DNA from: Arthrobacter sp. EM1
GTDB lineage: Bacteria > Actinomycetota > Actinomycetes > Actinomycetales > Micrococcaceae
DNA length: 64,000 bases
NCBI RefSeq assembly: GCF_029964055.1
Contig: NZ_CP124836.1
Coordinates: 1,984,001-2,048,000, forward strand
Direction of reading: 5' to 3'
Shown here: piece after piece, positions 24,966 through 35,961 of the stretch
Layout: every line of letters starts with the position of its first letter
How positions within the stretch are numbered: position 1 is the first letter of the stretch
The notes under the pieces: model-generated
Told to the model about the DNA's origin: nothing
The model's input: the letters and a program-made list of their open reading frames with translations, nothing else
Databases searched by the model: none
Made by a program: the position numbers and the translations under genes

Positions 24966-26156
24966 GTGGTTGCGACGCTGACGCTGGTTTTTGCGGTTCT
25001 CCTGCTCCTGGCGGTTCTCATCTCGGAACGGGCCAGCCGGACGATTCTTTCCACGGCGGTGTTGTTTCTTTTGGGCGGGTTCGCTTTGGGCGAGGGCATG
25101 CTCGGGGTCCTTCCGGTAGCGCCCGGGGATCCGGTCGTCGGGGTCCTTGCCCAGCTTGCCCTGTTTTCTGTGTTGTTTACCGACGGCATGAAGGTGGGGC
25201 TCTCGGACCTGCGGTCTGCGTGGCGTCTGCCGGGCCGGGCGCTGCTTCTGGGGCTTCCACTGACGCTCCTCATTACGGCCCTGCTGGCCCATTTTGTGGC
25301 CGGGATCCCCTGGCTGGAAAGTTTCCTGCTGGGCGCGGTGCTGGCACCGACCGATCCGGTGTTTGCGGCCGCCATTGTGGGCCGCGCCGAAGTCCCTGGC
25401 CGCTTGCGCCACCTGCTCAATGTCGAGTCGGGCCTCAATGACGGCCTGGCCCTGCCGATCGTTCTGGTGCTCGTTGCGCTCGGCGGCGGCGGGGACCTTG
25501 AGCTGGGACTCCTGGCCGAGGAGATCGTCCTGGGACTGGTGGTCGGCGTCCTGGTGCCCCTGATTGTCATCCGGCTGGAACGGCTGCCCTTCCTCAAGGC
25601 GACAAAGGGTCTTCAGCCGCTGGTAGCGGTATCGATCGGACTGCTCGTACTCGCCATCTGCCTGGTGTCCGGGGCCAACCTCTTCCTGGCCGCCTTCTCC
25701 GCCGGTATCACCGTGGCAACCGCAGGACCTGGCTTCCGTGCAGAATTTGAGCAGTTCGGCGAGCTCGTCTCAGAGCTGCTGAAACTCGCCGCCATCCTGG
25801 TCTTCGGTGCGCTGATCACCCCAACATTCCTGTTCGGCGAAATTGCCTGGACCGGGTGGATCTTCGCGGTCCTGGCAATTGTCGTGGCGCGTCCTCTTGC
25901 CCTGCTGGTCTCGTTCCTGGGCACCGGGCTGCCGGCCAAGGAACAGCTCTCGGCAATGTGGTTTGGCCCGAAGGGCTTCGCCTCGGTGGTGTACGGGTTG
26001 CTGGTCCTCGAAGCCGGCGGGGAATACGCCGATGAGGTATTCCATCTGGTGGCGCTCGTCATTGTCCTGTCCATCCTGGCGCATTCCTCGACCGACGTCC
26101 TGGTCGCCAAGCAATTCGAACGGGTCACGCCGAACGCTCCCCCCACGCCAGGGTAG
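24966..26156 (+). CDS. Cation/proton antiporter, CPA1 (NhaP-like) family
   Basis: About 396 residues and roughly 12 membrane helices. GTG 24966 is preferred: GGAGGG lies six bases upstream and the protein then starts with the first helix; an ATG at 24879 is the longest possible start. The ion-binding motifs are clear: A-P-T-D-P-V-F-A-A-A-I-V (helix 5) and N-V-E-S-G-L-N-D-G-L-A-L-P (helix 6). It would exchange Na+, K+ or other cations for protons. The later F-G-P-K-G-F-A-S-V-V-Y-G segment also fits NhaP. Confidence 0.91.
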   Translation: MVATLTLVFAVLLLLAVLISERASRTILSTAVLFLLGGFALGEGMLGVLPVAPGDPVVGVLAQLALFSVLFTDGMKVGLSDLRSAWRLPGRALLLGLPLTLLITALLAHFVAGIPWLESFLLGAVLAPTDPVFAAAIVGRAEVPGRLRHLLNVESGLNDGLALPIVLVLVALGGGGDLELGLLAEEIVLGLVVGVLVPLIVIRLERLPFLKATKGLQPLVAVSIGLLVLAICLVSGANLFLAAFSAGITVATAGPGFRAEFEQFGELVSELLKLAAILVFGALITPTFLFGEIAWTGWIFAVLAIVVARPLALLVSFLGTGLPAKEQLSAMWFGPKGFASVVYGLLVLEAGGEYADEVFHLVALVIVLSILAHSSTDVLVAKQFERVTPNAPPTPG

Positions 26157-26168
26157 GTTCCCGGAAGA

Positions 26169-26609
26169 TCAGGTTCCCCGGTGCAGCGGGACCACCAGCA
26201 CCGGGACTCGGGAAAACTCAAGAAGCCGAAGGGTGTGGCTGCCGATATAGGGGGCTGCGCTTCCGGGACGGTCCACCAGGGCGACGACGATCAAGGCTGC
26301 GCCGATCTCCCGGGCCTCGGCCAGGATTTCCGCTGCTACCTTGCCGGAGCGCTGCTTGAAGGCCACCGCCACGTCTGCCGCAGCGGCCAGTGCGGCCACG
26401 TGGCTGAGCGCCGCTTCGGCTGCCAGGTCAGCGTGTTTGGCCAGGGCCGCCGGATCAATGCTCCCGGGGTGCCGGTCCAGCGCCCCAGGTTCCCGGACGG
26501 TGACCACGCTCAGGCCTGCGCCGAGCCGGCGCGCGTAGTCGACGGCGACTTCGGCCGCCCGGAAGGCAGCACGGGAATCATTCACTGCCACCAGGATCAC
26601 ATTGCTCAT
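26169..26609 (-). CDS. Universal stress protein, last gene of the V-ATPase operon
   Basis: 146 residues. It has the Usp start V-I-L-V-A-V-N-D-S and the end R-V-P-V-L-V-V-P-L, but the usual G-2x-G-9x-G-S/T phosphate loop is replaced by V-D-R-P-G-S-A-A-P-Y-I-G-S-H-T. Its start codon overlaps the stop of V-ATPase subunit D by 4 bp, so it is made together with the pump. A stress protein sealed into an ATPase operon suggests a regulatory or energy-sensing link, but nothing here proves it. Confidence 0.85.
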   Translation of the reverse strand: MSNVILVAVNDSRAAFRAAEVAVDYARRLGAGLSVVTVREPGALDRHPGSIDPAALAKHADLAAEAALSHVAALAAAADVAVAFKQRSGKVAAEILAEAREIGAALIVVALVDRPGSAAPYIGSHTLRLLEFSRVPVLVVPLHRGT

Positions 26610-27244
26610 GGTTCCTCCTCCCTGGCCGAAGCCTGCGGTGCCCTGCCGCTGTTCCTTGAGGCCCGGTCAGCGGCCCAGCGCAGGCGGAGGCTTTCTTCCA
26701 GCTCCTGTGCGTCAAGCTGCCGCCGGATTTCCAGCAGCTCATTTTCCAGTCGGGGAATCCAGCGGTTCTCCACCGCCCGCTGCCGGGTCCGGGTACCGGC
26801 AAGTTCAGCGGCTAGAAGCAGTTCCGCCCGTTGGACCGCGGCGTAGCGCACGCCCGCTTCAAGGGCGCTGCGATGAACGGCGGCGGTGTAGGACAGTGCC
26901 GAGCTGCCGCCGGACCGGGCCGCCGCCGGGAGCGAACACTGGGGGTCTTCCGGATACATCACACCCATCGCACTGCCCCACCGCATCCGGACTTCGGCGG
27001 GATCCGACGGGACAGCAGCCTCGAGTTGACGGCTTCCGTCCAGGGCGGCGGCGCGGCGCAGCCAGGCCGCGGCTTCCGTTGCCAGCTGTTCCCATTCCCC
27101 GCGGGCCAGCTCCGCGCGGAGCTGGAGCCGTTCCAGCTCGTCGGAGAGGATGTGCTGCTTGCGGTCCAGCAGGCGCGCGCCGTGCCGGGCAGTCACCAAC
27201 CGGCGCTCGATCCGGACCTTGCCGGCCCTCCCCATCCCGCTCAC
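26606..27244 (-). CDS. ntpD: V/A-type ATP synthase subunit D (central stalk)
   Basis: 212 residues from GTG 27244, whose GTGA overlaps the subunit B stop. The chain is almost wholly helical: R-R-L-V-T-A-R-H-G-A-R-L-L-D-R-K-Q-H-I-L at the N-terminus and R-T-R-Q-R-A-V-E-N-R-W-I-P-R-L-E at the C-terminus form the two-stranded coiled coil of the rotor axle. This is the usual place and size for subunit D. Confidence 0.9.
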   Translation of the reverse strand: MSGMGRAGKVRIERRLVTARHGARLLDRKQHILSDELERLQLRAELARGEWEQLATEAAAWLRRAAALDGSRQLEAAVPSDPAEVRMRWGSAMGVMYPEDPQCSLPAAARSGGSSALSYTAAVHRSALEAGVRYAAVQRAELLLAAELAGTRTRQRAVENRWIPRLENELLEIRRQLDAQELEESLRLRWAADRASRNSGRAPQASAREEEP

Positions 27245-28701
27245 GGCTGTTCGTCTCCGCGGGGCAGGTAGCGGTCCAGGAACGTCGTCGAGACCATGGT
27301 CAGCTCTTGTTCGGGCAGCGCGGCGAGCGCCGTCCACGCCCGGCCGAGGGTGTCGTCCAGGGAGCGGATTTCGTCCCGCCCCTGGTTGAAGAGTCCCTCT
27401 TCCACGAGCGTGCGGTACTTGATGTAGCTTCGGTCGGTTTCACTCAGGGCCGCGGCGCCTACCAGCTCAGCCAGTTCGGTGGCCTGCCGGGCCCGGGCCA
27501 TGGCTGCGAGCACCTGGGCCGCAACGTCGAGGTGGTCCTCGCGCGTCCGGTCCTTGCCCGCCCCGCTGCGCATCAGACGCGACAAGGAGGACAGGACATC
27601 GACCGGCGGGTAGATGCCGCGCGCAGCGATATCGGCGGCAAGGACAATTTGCCCTTCCGTGATATAGCCCGTCAGGTCCGGCACGGGGTGGGTAATGTCC
27701 CCGGCCGGCATGGTCAGTACCGGCACGATCGTCACCGAACCGTCGTGGCCCTTGACCCGGCCGCAACGCTCATACAGGGTGGCGAGATCGCTGTAGAGGT
27801 AGCCGGGGTAGCCCCGGCGTGCCGGGATCTCCCGCCGGGCCGCAGACACTTCACGGACCGCTTCGGCGTAACTGGTCATGTCTGACATGATCACCAGGAC
27901 GTCGTGGCCCTCGGTGTAGGCGAGATGTTCGGCAACGGTCAACGCGATCCGCGGAGTGAGGATGCGTTCGATCACCGGATCGTCAGCGGCGTTGAGCAAG
28001 AGCACCAGCTCTCCCCCGGCCGAACGTTCTTCAAGGCGGTCCCGGACATAGGCGATGTCCGCATGGGTCAACCCCATGGCGGCGAACACCACCCGGAACG
28101 ACTTCCCGCCGGAGGTCGCCTGCGCCGCGATCTGGGTCGCCAGCGTTAGGTGTGGCAGGCCCGGGACGGAGAAGATGGGGAGTTTCTGGCCCCTGACCAG
28201 CGTTGTGAGGCCATCGATGACCGATATGCCCGTCAACACCGGTTCCTGCGGGGGTTCACGATAGACCGGGTTCAGCGGCCACCCGCTGACCGGAAGGGTT
28301 GCGGTGCCCGTCACCGGCGGGCCGCCGTCGAGCGGCTCTCCGCGTCCGTTGCAGACCCGTCCGAGCCAGTCCGTTCCCACCTGGATATGCAGCGGACGGC
28401 CCTCAAAGCGGATCCGGATGCCGTCCAGTGCCATTCCGTCGGTGCTTTCGAGAACCTGCAAGGTGGCGAGGTCCTGATCCACTTCAAGGACCAGGCCATG
28501 CCGGCGCTCGCCGCCTTCCATGTCGACGGTAGCAAATTCGTCCCAGCCCACACCCTCGATCCCGCCCGCAACGAGCAGCGGCCCGCGGAGCTCCCGCACG
28601 TCCCCGTGGGAGATCCGGGCGGCGAAAGATAGCGGTAGCGGTACAGGTTCAGCACCTTCGGCCGTCCGGCGGTTGGCCATCGGACCGTCCTGGTCAGTCA
28701 C
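27241..28701 (-). CDS. ntpB: V/A-type ATP synthase subunit B (non-catalytic)
   Basis: 486 residues. Typical B-subunit features are the beta-barrel N-terminus, Q-K-L-P-I-F-S-V-P-G-L-P-H in place of a Walker A loop, V-F-A-A-M-G-L-T-H-A-D and M-S-D-M-T-S-Y-A-E-A-V-R-E-V-S, then R-R-G-Y-P-G-Y-L-Y-S-D-L-A. The lack of a GxxxxGKT loop confirms the non-catalytic role. It overlaps subunit A by 4 bp. Confidence 0.95.
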   Translation of the reverse strand: MTDQDGPMANRRTAEGAEPVPLPLSFAARISHGDVRELRGPLLVAGGIEGVGWDEFATVDMEGGERRHGLVLEVDQDLATLQVLESTDGMALDGIRIRFEGRPLHIQVGTDWLGRVCNGRGEPLDGGPPVTGTATLPVSGWPLNPVYREPPQEPVLTGISVIDGLTTLVRGQKLPIFSVPGLPHLTLATQIAAQATSGGKSFRVVFAAMGLTHADIAYVRDRLEERSAGGELVLLLNAADDPVIERILTPRIALTVAEHLAYTEGHDVLVIMSDMTSYAEAVREVSAARREIPARRGYPGYLYSDLATLYERCGRVKGHDGSVTIVPVLTMPAGDITHPVPDLTGYITEGQIVLAADIAARGIYPPVDVLSSLSRLMRSGAGKDRTREDHLDVAAQVLAAMARARQATELAELVGAAALSETDRSYIKYRTLVEEGLFNQGRDEIRSLDDTLGRAWTALAALPEQELTMVSTTFLDRYLPRGDEQP

Positions 28702-30446
28702 TGCAGCGCCTCCAGTGCTTGTAGTACCTCGACGCTGCGGGCTTTGACAGCCGCCGCGTCCGAGGGCCCTGTTTCTTCACGCGCCCGCAGGACCGGACCC
28801 AGATCGGCCTCCTCAATGGTGGTGGCTGCGACGCCTTTTTCCACCAGTGCCTGGCAGGCGGCGACGACGTCGAGCACAAGGTCCAGCAAAGCGGCACCTT
28901 TTTCCGCCGAACAAAAGCCGTCGTTGGCGCTCAGCGCGTTCTGCATCAGGACGCCGTCGCGCAGCAGGCGGCCACCGAGCAGCACCATCCGTTCATGGCC
29001 AGGCAACGATGAGGCACCGATGATTTCCGCGAGCTCGGCCAGTCGGTCCGCCTCGGCCAGCAGCGCTGCAGCCCGGGCCCGGCGGGCGGCCCATCCCGGG
29101 CTCCCGTTGGCAGCATGCCAGCGGCCGAGGGCTTCCGCGTCGCGGGCAAAAGAGCCGGTCCAGCTGACGGCTGGATAGTGCCGGGAATAGGCCAGATCAC
29201 GGTCCAGCATCCACAGCGACCGGACGAACCGCTGCGAGTCCGTGGTCACCGGTTCCGTCATGTCGCCGCCCGGCGGCGAAACGGCGCCGATCACCGTCAC
29301 GGATGCCGTGTTCCCGCCGAGTGTCGTCACCCGGCCGGCGCGCTCGTAGAAGGACGCTAATTCAGATGCGAGATTGGCCGGGTAACCCTCCTCGGCAGGA
29401 AGGTCACCGTTGCGGTTCGCGAATTCACGCAGCGCCTCTGCCCACCGGGAGGTCGAATCCGCGATCACTACAACGTCGTAGCCCATGTCGCGGTAATACT
29501 CCGCCACGGTGATCCCGGTGAAGATACTGGCCTCCCGCGCCATCATTGGCATATTGGAGGTGTTTGCAATGATGACTGTCCGGTCGATCAGTTTCCCCCC
29601 GGTACGCCCGTCCTCAAGCTGCGAGAGCCCGTCGAGGACGTCTGCCATTTCGTTGCCGCGCTCCCCACAGCCCACGTAGACGATGACGTCGGCATCGCTC
29701 CATTTGGCGATCTGCTGCAACATCATGGTCTTGCCCGTGCCGAAACCCCCGGGAACGGCCGCAGCGGCTCCGCGTGCCACCGGAAACATCAGGTCGAGGA
29801 CCCGTTGGCCGGTATGCAGCGGCACCGCAGCCGTGAGCCGGGACCGGAACGGCCGCGGCCGGCGCACCGCGCAGCGCTCGGACAGGGTTACCTCGCGTCC
29901 GGAAATCACTGCCACTTTGTCCAGCACGTGGACCTGGCCTTCCGGTGCCAGCCAGGTGAGCTCCCCGGAGACTCCGGCCGGAACCAGCACACGGTGCACC
30001 ACCGACCCGGACTCCGGCACGGTACCGAGGACATCGCCGGCAGAGACTTCCGACCCGGCAGCCGCCTCCGGCCGGAAGGTCCACTCGCGGGCCAGGACGG
30101 TGGGGTCTTCAGCGGATCCTGAGCGCTCGGGCGTGAGCCACATCGGCGCGGAGGACAGCGGGCGCATCAGCCCGTCAAACACCTGGCCGAGCAGGCCCGG
30201 ACCCATCAGCCCCGAGAGCTCCCCGCCGGTGGGGACAGCGGCGTCGCCGGCTTTGAGTCCGCCAGTGTATTCGTAGGCCTGCAGCGTTGCCCGGCTCCCG
30301 GCTATCGCCACCGTCTCGGCGCTGATGCGCCGGGGCCCGACGGCGATCAGCTCAAGCATGGACAGGCCTTCGGCCCCCTCGATCTCCACCAGCGGACCGC
30401 TGACACGCTTCACCGTGCCCTCCGCCCGGGCTGCTACCTGGTCCAC
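28698..30446 (-). CDS. ntpA: V/A-type ATP synthase subunit A (catalytic)
   Basis: 582 residues, the usual length. Walker A is G-G-F-G-T-G-K-T, followed by Y-V-G-C-G-E-R-G-N-E-M with the catalytic Glu, then A-D-S-T-S-R-W-A-E-A-L-R-E and P-A-E-E-G-Y-P-A-N-L-A-S. The bulge domain of V-type A subunits is present between about 115 and 190. It hydrolyses or makes ATP at the head of the complex. It overlaps subunit E by 13 bp and subunit B by 4 bp. Confidence 0.96.
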   Translation of the reverse strand: MDQVAARAEGTVKRVSGPLVEIEGAEGLSMLELIAVGPRRISAETVAIAGSRATLQAYEYTGGLKAGDAAVPTGGELSGLMGPGLLGQVFDGLMRPLSSAPMWLTPERSGSAEDPTVLAREWTFRPEAAAGSEVSAGDVLGTVPESGSVVHRVLVPAGVSGELTWLAPEGQVHVLDKVAVISGREVTLSERCAVRRPRPFRSRLTAAVPLHTGQRVLDLMFPVARGAAAAVPGGFGTGKTMMLQQIAKWSDADVIVYVGCGERGNEMADVLDGLSQLEDGRTGGKLIDRTVIIANTSNMPMMAREASIFTGITVAEYYRDMGYDVVVIADSTSRWAEALREFANRNGDLPAEEGYPANLASELASFYERAGRVTTLGGNTASVTVIGAVSPPGGDMTEPVTTDSQRFVRSLWMLDRDLAYSRHYPAVSWTGSFARDAEALGRWHAANGSPGWAARRARAAALLAEADRLAELAEIIGASSLPGHERMVLLGGRLLRDGVLMQNALSANDGFCSAEKGAALLDLVLDVVAACQALVEKGVAATTIEEADLGPVLRAREETGPSDAAAVKARSVEVLQALEALQ

Positions 30447-30955
30447 AACTCACTCACCTCAGGCATGGCGTCGAGGGTCATCTCGGCGAGCAGGGGAAGG
30501 GAAAGGTCCAGTCGGCGCGAGCCCGCTTCGGCAACGACGCCCCCGTCGGGGCTGGTGGAGACGACGACGTCCGGGCCCAGCAGCTCCCTGCACCGGGCCG
30601 TCAGTCGATCCATCAGCCCGGTGTACCGGGGGTCGGACGTGAGGCCGCGGACTGCCTCACGCAGCCCGCGGTGGAGTTCCAGACGCAGGGAATTGCGCTG
30701 GGCGAGGACCAGTTCATGAGCCTGGCGGCGTACCCTCGCCGAACGCAGGACGGCTTCGGAACGGGCTGACTCCCCGCCCTCCTTGGCCGCCGCGCCGAGA
30801 ATTTCCGCGGCTTCGGCCCGTGCGTCGGCCAGCAGCTCGTTTGCTTGCCTGCCGGCACTGTCCCGGAGCTCGGCCGCCTGCTTTTCGGCCGCCGCCCGGA
30901 GTGCGCGGCGCACCGGTTCCAACGCCTTCTGTGATTCCGTTGCGAGCCCGGTCAT
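30434..30955 (-). CDS. ntpE: V/A-type ATP synthase subunit E (peripheral stalk)
   Basis: 173 residues from ATG 30955. The first half is a long charged helix (RALRAAAEKQAAELRDSAG...), which pairs with the G/H subunit in the stalk; the second half is a small domain with T-A-R-C-R-E-L-L-G-P-D-V-V-V and D-L-S-L-P-L-L. Coupled to subunit F by a 4-bp overlap. Confidence 0.85.
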   Translation of the reverse strand: MTGLATESQKALEPVRRALRAAAEKQAAELRDSAGRQANELLADARAEAAEILGAAAKEGGESARSEAVLRSARVRRQAHELVLAQRNSLRLELHRGLREAVRGLTSDPRYTGLMDRLTARCRELLGPDVVVSTSPDGGVVAEAGSRRLDLSLPLLAEMTLDAMPEVSELWTR

Positions 30956-31176
30956 GAGGGCAGCACCACTGTCATGGGCGAATGGGGATCGGCCAGTAGA
31001 AGCTGCAGCGCCTGCGCTGAACGGGGCGTGAGGAAAACGATTGCCGTGTTCCCGGGCAGCTCCGTCCACGCGTGACGGATCTCCTGAGCAGTGGCTGCGG
31101 AGAAAACGCTCACGCCCGCGAGCCGGAATCCGTCCAGCAGCGTCGGCTCGCCGATCGCGGCAATAATGTCGGTCAA
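30952..31176 (-). CDS. V/A-type ATP synthase subunit F
   Basis: 74 residues with the alpha/beta pattern of subunit F: I-A-A-I-G-E-P-T-L-L-D-G-F-R-L-A-G-V at the start and I-V-F-L-T-P-R-S-A-Q after it. Known F subunits have about 100 residues, so this one is short; the C-terminal regulatory helix is mostly absent. Its place between K and E also supports the call. Confidence 0.82.
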   Translation of the reverse strand: MTDIIAAIGEPTLLDGFRLAGVSVFSAATAQEIRHAWTELPGNTAIVFLTPRSAQALQLLLADPHSPMTVVLPS

Positions 31177-31191
31177 GGTTCCAGCTCCCCC

Positions 31192-32943
<1,752 letters not shown>

Positions 32944-32957
<14 letters not shown>

Positions 32958-33870
32958 CGAGCACCTCGCTTGATCCTGCACCGGCGGCAGCGGCCGCCAG
33001 CGCCGCCCGGACACGCCAAGCATCCACGGACAGCACAGCGATGGCGCCCAGCACCACATCCGGGCCCGGCATGGAACCGCGTAACAACCGGAATCCGTCC
33101 TTCTCCACCCCCGCGCGTGCCCGGGCCTCCGCACGCCACAGCTCTTTCGGTGATGCAATACCTCCGAGGACCGTCCGCAGCGACGGCGGAAGCGCGGATG
33201 AAAGCTCGGCGATGGTCCTGGCGGTTTCCCACGAGCGGCCGAGCACGGGGTGCAGCAGGTGCAGCACCGGCGGCGCCGGGGATTCGGCGTCGACGGTGAG
33301 GATCCGGGCCGCGATGAGAACGCACGCCGCACCGCACCACGGCTGCGCAGGCGGTGCGGCAGCGGCCAGCCGCCGCAGCCAGGCGACGGTCAGGGCGTCC
33401 CGGAGCGGGCCCTGGCCGGCAGCGCCGACGTCGCCCCAGGCCGTCGCGCGCAGGGTGATGGCGAGGTCCTCCGGTGATCCCGCGGACCGCACACGGGGCC
33501 ATGCGGTCGCAAGTGCACCAAGCCGATACGGCTCCGGCGCCTTTGCTCCACCGCCGAGCTGGTGGGCCAAAGCCGTGATGTTCTCGATCTCAAAAGCCCC
33601 CGCTGCCGCTCGGGCGAGTGCTGTGCCCGATGCCGGGAGCCACCCGGCAAGCACCCGCAACTGCCACAGGACGGTCTCCTGGACGGCCCGCTGGGCCGCG
33701 GCGAGTCCTGCGGCCGCACCGAGACGTTCCGCGTAGCTTGACTCCTGCAGCGCGGACAGCGCCCGGTCCAGGGTCGGCAGGGCCGCCGTCGTGCGGCTGG
33801 CGCCGGCACCTACACGGCGCTGCGCCATGGACCGTGCCCGCACGGATGCAGCAACCCAGTCCGCTTTCAT
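32944..33870 (-). CDS. V/A-type ATP synthase subunit C-like protein
   Basis: 308 residues from ATG 33870, all helical and Ala/Arg-rich. Its place, length (about 330 in known C subunits) and the segment A-A-G-A-F-E-I-E-N-I-T-A-L-A-H, which mirrors the family's F-D-x-x-N-I-x-T-L-L-R, point to subunit C (AC39), the socket joining rotor axle to membrane ring. The sequence is strongly diverged, so the call leans on context. It overlaps its neighbours by 4 and 14 bp. Confidence 0.72.
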
Positions 33871-34301
33871 TGTTGCCCGGCGCGCTGCGGGGCCAGGAGC
33901 ATGTTGATGACCTGGTCGACGGCGGCGGGGATGCGGGCCGCACCGGACTCTTCCAGGGCTGCGGCCTCGTGGTGTGCCTGCTCCAGCGCCTGCGAATCCC
34001 GGTCCGCTGCTTCCTTGGCCACCCGCGTGGCTGCATTTGCCCGCTCGGCTGCGGCGTCCAGCCGCGCCTGGGCGACGATGGCCGACGCCTGCACCCGAGC
34101 TTGGGAAACGTCGCTTTCCGCGGCGGCCCGCGCGTCCTCCACCAGGGCCGCACACGTCAGCACATCAGCGGCAAGTGCTGCGAATACCGGTGCCAGTTCA
34201 GCGGCGGGACCCTGGTTGTCCGCGGCAGGCACACCGGCCGGACCCGCCGGGCCAGGGGCGCCGACAGGCCGGAAACGGTCCAGGATACTTAACCGCGGCA
34301 T
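33867..34301 (-). CDS. V/A-type ATP synthase subunit G/H-like coiled-coil protein
   Basis: 144 residues from ATG 34301. After a Pro-rich N-terminus (about 10-35), it is one long charged helix (DARAAAESDVSQARVQASAIVAQARLDAA...), as in AhaH/NtpF-type stalk subunits. It heads the operon, which is also where the H subunit gene lies in archaeal clusters. Start overlaps nothing upstream, so the promoter lies in the 34302-34403 gap. Confidence 0.75.
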   Translation of the reverse strand: MPRLSILDRFRPVGAPGPAGPAGVPAADNQGPAAELAPVFAALAADVLTCAALVEDARAAAESDVSQARVQASAIVAQARLDAAAERANAATRVAKEAADRDSQALEQAHHEAAALEESGAARIPAAVDQVINMLLAPQRAGQQ

Positions 34302-34403
34302 ATCCGGTAACCGGGGGCGTTGGCGGCACACGTGAGCATCTTTTCAGCATCCACGCAGATGCCTAAGGCAACAAGGGCACAACGGCCCGCCCGGTGTTGG
34401 CCC

Positions 34404-35621
34404 CTAGTGGTTGGCGACTTCGTCCCGGTCGCCTTCGCGGTGGGCCTTGATGCTGTCGGCGACGGCCATGGCGATCAGCACCAGCACGCTTATGACCGCC
34501 GCGCCGACTTTCGGCAGCGGCAGCGTCGCCGCGGCGAGGAGGGCAAGCGCCACGAACGCTAACGGGCGGGACGCCGGCAAGTCCCCGTCGACCCGCCACA
34601 GGTACCACCCCTGGGCGAGGACAAACAGGGCCGGGCCGCCGAAGATCATCAGGTTGGTAAAAACGTCCGTCGTTTCCAGCGGGTGCGCAATTGCGATCTC
34701 GTCGCCGACGGATGCAAGGATCAGGCCCGCCACCATGCCCATCAGCGCGTAGATGGCCTTGCGGCTCAGCCGGGCAGGGTCCGGGCTATTCTTCAGCGTT
34801 TCCATCGTGACTCCCTCGGAGCGGCGGAAGTAGCTCCACCACAACGCGATCGTGCCGATGATCGCCACGCCGGTGACGAGGCCTGTAGGTACATCCAGTT
34901 TGACGCCGACCACGGTTGATCCGGTTACCAGGATGGTGTCGCCGAAGGCGATCAGCAGGAAGAGCCGGCACCGCTCGAACAGATGCTCGCCAACGAAGGG
35001 AAAATGCCGCGTATCCGTCCGCCGTCCCGGCAGCGGGTGCCCGGAGACAAATCCCAGGAGGTCGATCAACGCCGCAGCGCCCCAAAGGGCCAGCCTCAGC
35101 TCGCCTTCGGCCATGGCGCCCGGAACCCAGAGGAACGTGGTTCCGAGGATCCAGACCAGCATGCGGCCGTGATGATCGTGCATGGTCTTCTCAAGCCCCA
35201 GCCGGAGGGCCCAGATGTTTCGGCCGATCTGCAGCGGCAGGTAGAGGGCGACAAACAACCAGCCGCTCTCACCGAAGGCCTCACCGAGGGTGCTGTTCAT
35301 AAAAAAGCCCAGGAACATGGTGGTCAGCAGCATCCAGCGGACCGGGTTCTTTTCCGTGTTGGTCAAGGACGTCAGCCAGGCGGTAAAGGACCACACACTG
35401 AACACGGCCAGGAAGAGGATGGCCGTCTGCCCGGCTCCCACCCAGTCACGGTGCTCGAGCAGGTGGTGGGAGATCTGGTTAAGGGCAAAGACGTAGACCA
35501 GGTCGAAGAAGAGTTCCAGTGGACGGACCTCAGCGTCGTCAGGATGCCGCGTCATGCCGGCCGCGACGCCTGCCTCAGTGGCGGGTCCGTCGTCGTGCGC
35601 GTGGTGGTCCGGTTGCTGCAC
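34404..35621 (-). CDS. Low-temperature-requirement A (LtrA) family membrane protein
   Basis: 405 residues from GTG 35621, which has GGAAAGG eight bases upstream. LtrA landmarks are E-V-R-P-L-E-L-F-F-D-L-V-Y-V-F-A near the N-terminus, F-V-G-E-H-L-F-E-R-C-R-L-F-L-L-I-A-F-G-D-T-I-L in the middle and about ten membrane helices. The name comes from a Listeria mutant; the actual activity is unknown. It is transcribed towards the V-ATPase operon but separated from it by about 100 bp. Confidence 0.88.
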   Translation of the reverse strand: MQQPDHHAHDDGPATEAGVAAGMTRHPDDAEVRPLELFFDLVYVFALNQISHHLLEHRDWVGAGQTAILFLAVFSVWSFTAWLTSLTNTEKNPVRWMLLTTMFLGFFMNSTLGEAFGESGWLFVALYLPLQIGRNIWALRLGLEKTMHDHHGRMLVWILGTTFLWVPGAMAEGELRLALWGAAALIDLLGFVSGHPLPGRRTDTRHFPFVGEHLFERCRLFLLIAFGDTILVTGSTVVGVKLDVPTGLVTGVAIIGTIALWWSYFRRSEGVTMETLKNSPDPARLSRKAIYALMGMVAGLILASVGDEIAIAHPLETTDVFTNLMIFGGPALFVLAQGWYLWRVDGDLPASRPLAFVALALLAAATLPLPKVGAAVISVLVLIAMAVADSIKAHREGDRDEVANH

Positions 35622-35961
35622 AGGGGTGCCTTTCCTGGCCAGGCCGGATGAATACACCGGCACAAGAAATTGCTGCCTGCGGGTCACCCCCGGATCCGCT
35701 CGGCAACGCTGAGTACAGTGTGCCACGCACCCCCCGGGGTTCGCCCGTCCGACGCCGGCAGGGAAGTGCGCAAGCGGGCAGATTCCCACGCTGAGTTGCC
35801 CACGCCACCGGCGCACACAGACTGCCCGGCGAGTCCCAGCAGGTCCCTCGAACGCTGAGACGCTCCCTGCTGACCACGGGCAGCCGGAGAATCGATCTTT
35901 TGTTCAACAATTCCTTGCGTAGATTGTTCAACAGTCTGTAGAGTGGCGGAAGACAATAATT
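35622..35961. promoter_or_regulatory. 340-bp divergent control region with paired TTGTTCAACA boxes
   Basis: No gene is evident here. Two near-identical short palindromes, TTGTTCAACAA (35900-35910) and TTGTTCAACAG (35924-35934), have centres 24 bp apart and lie just before the NRAMP-like gene. They look like sites for a GntR-family dimer. The LtrA promoter must also fall in this gap. No regulator gene is adjacent. Confidence 0.5.
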
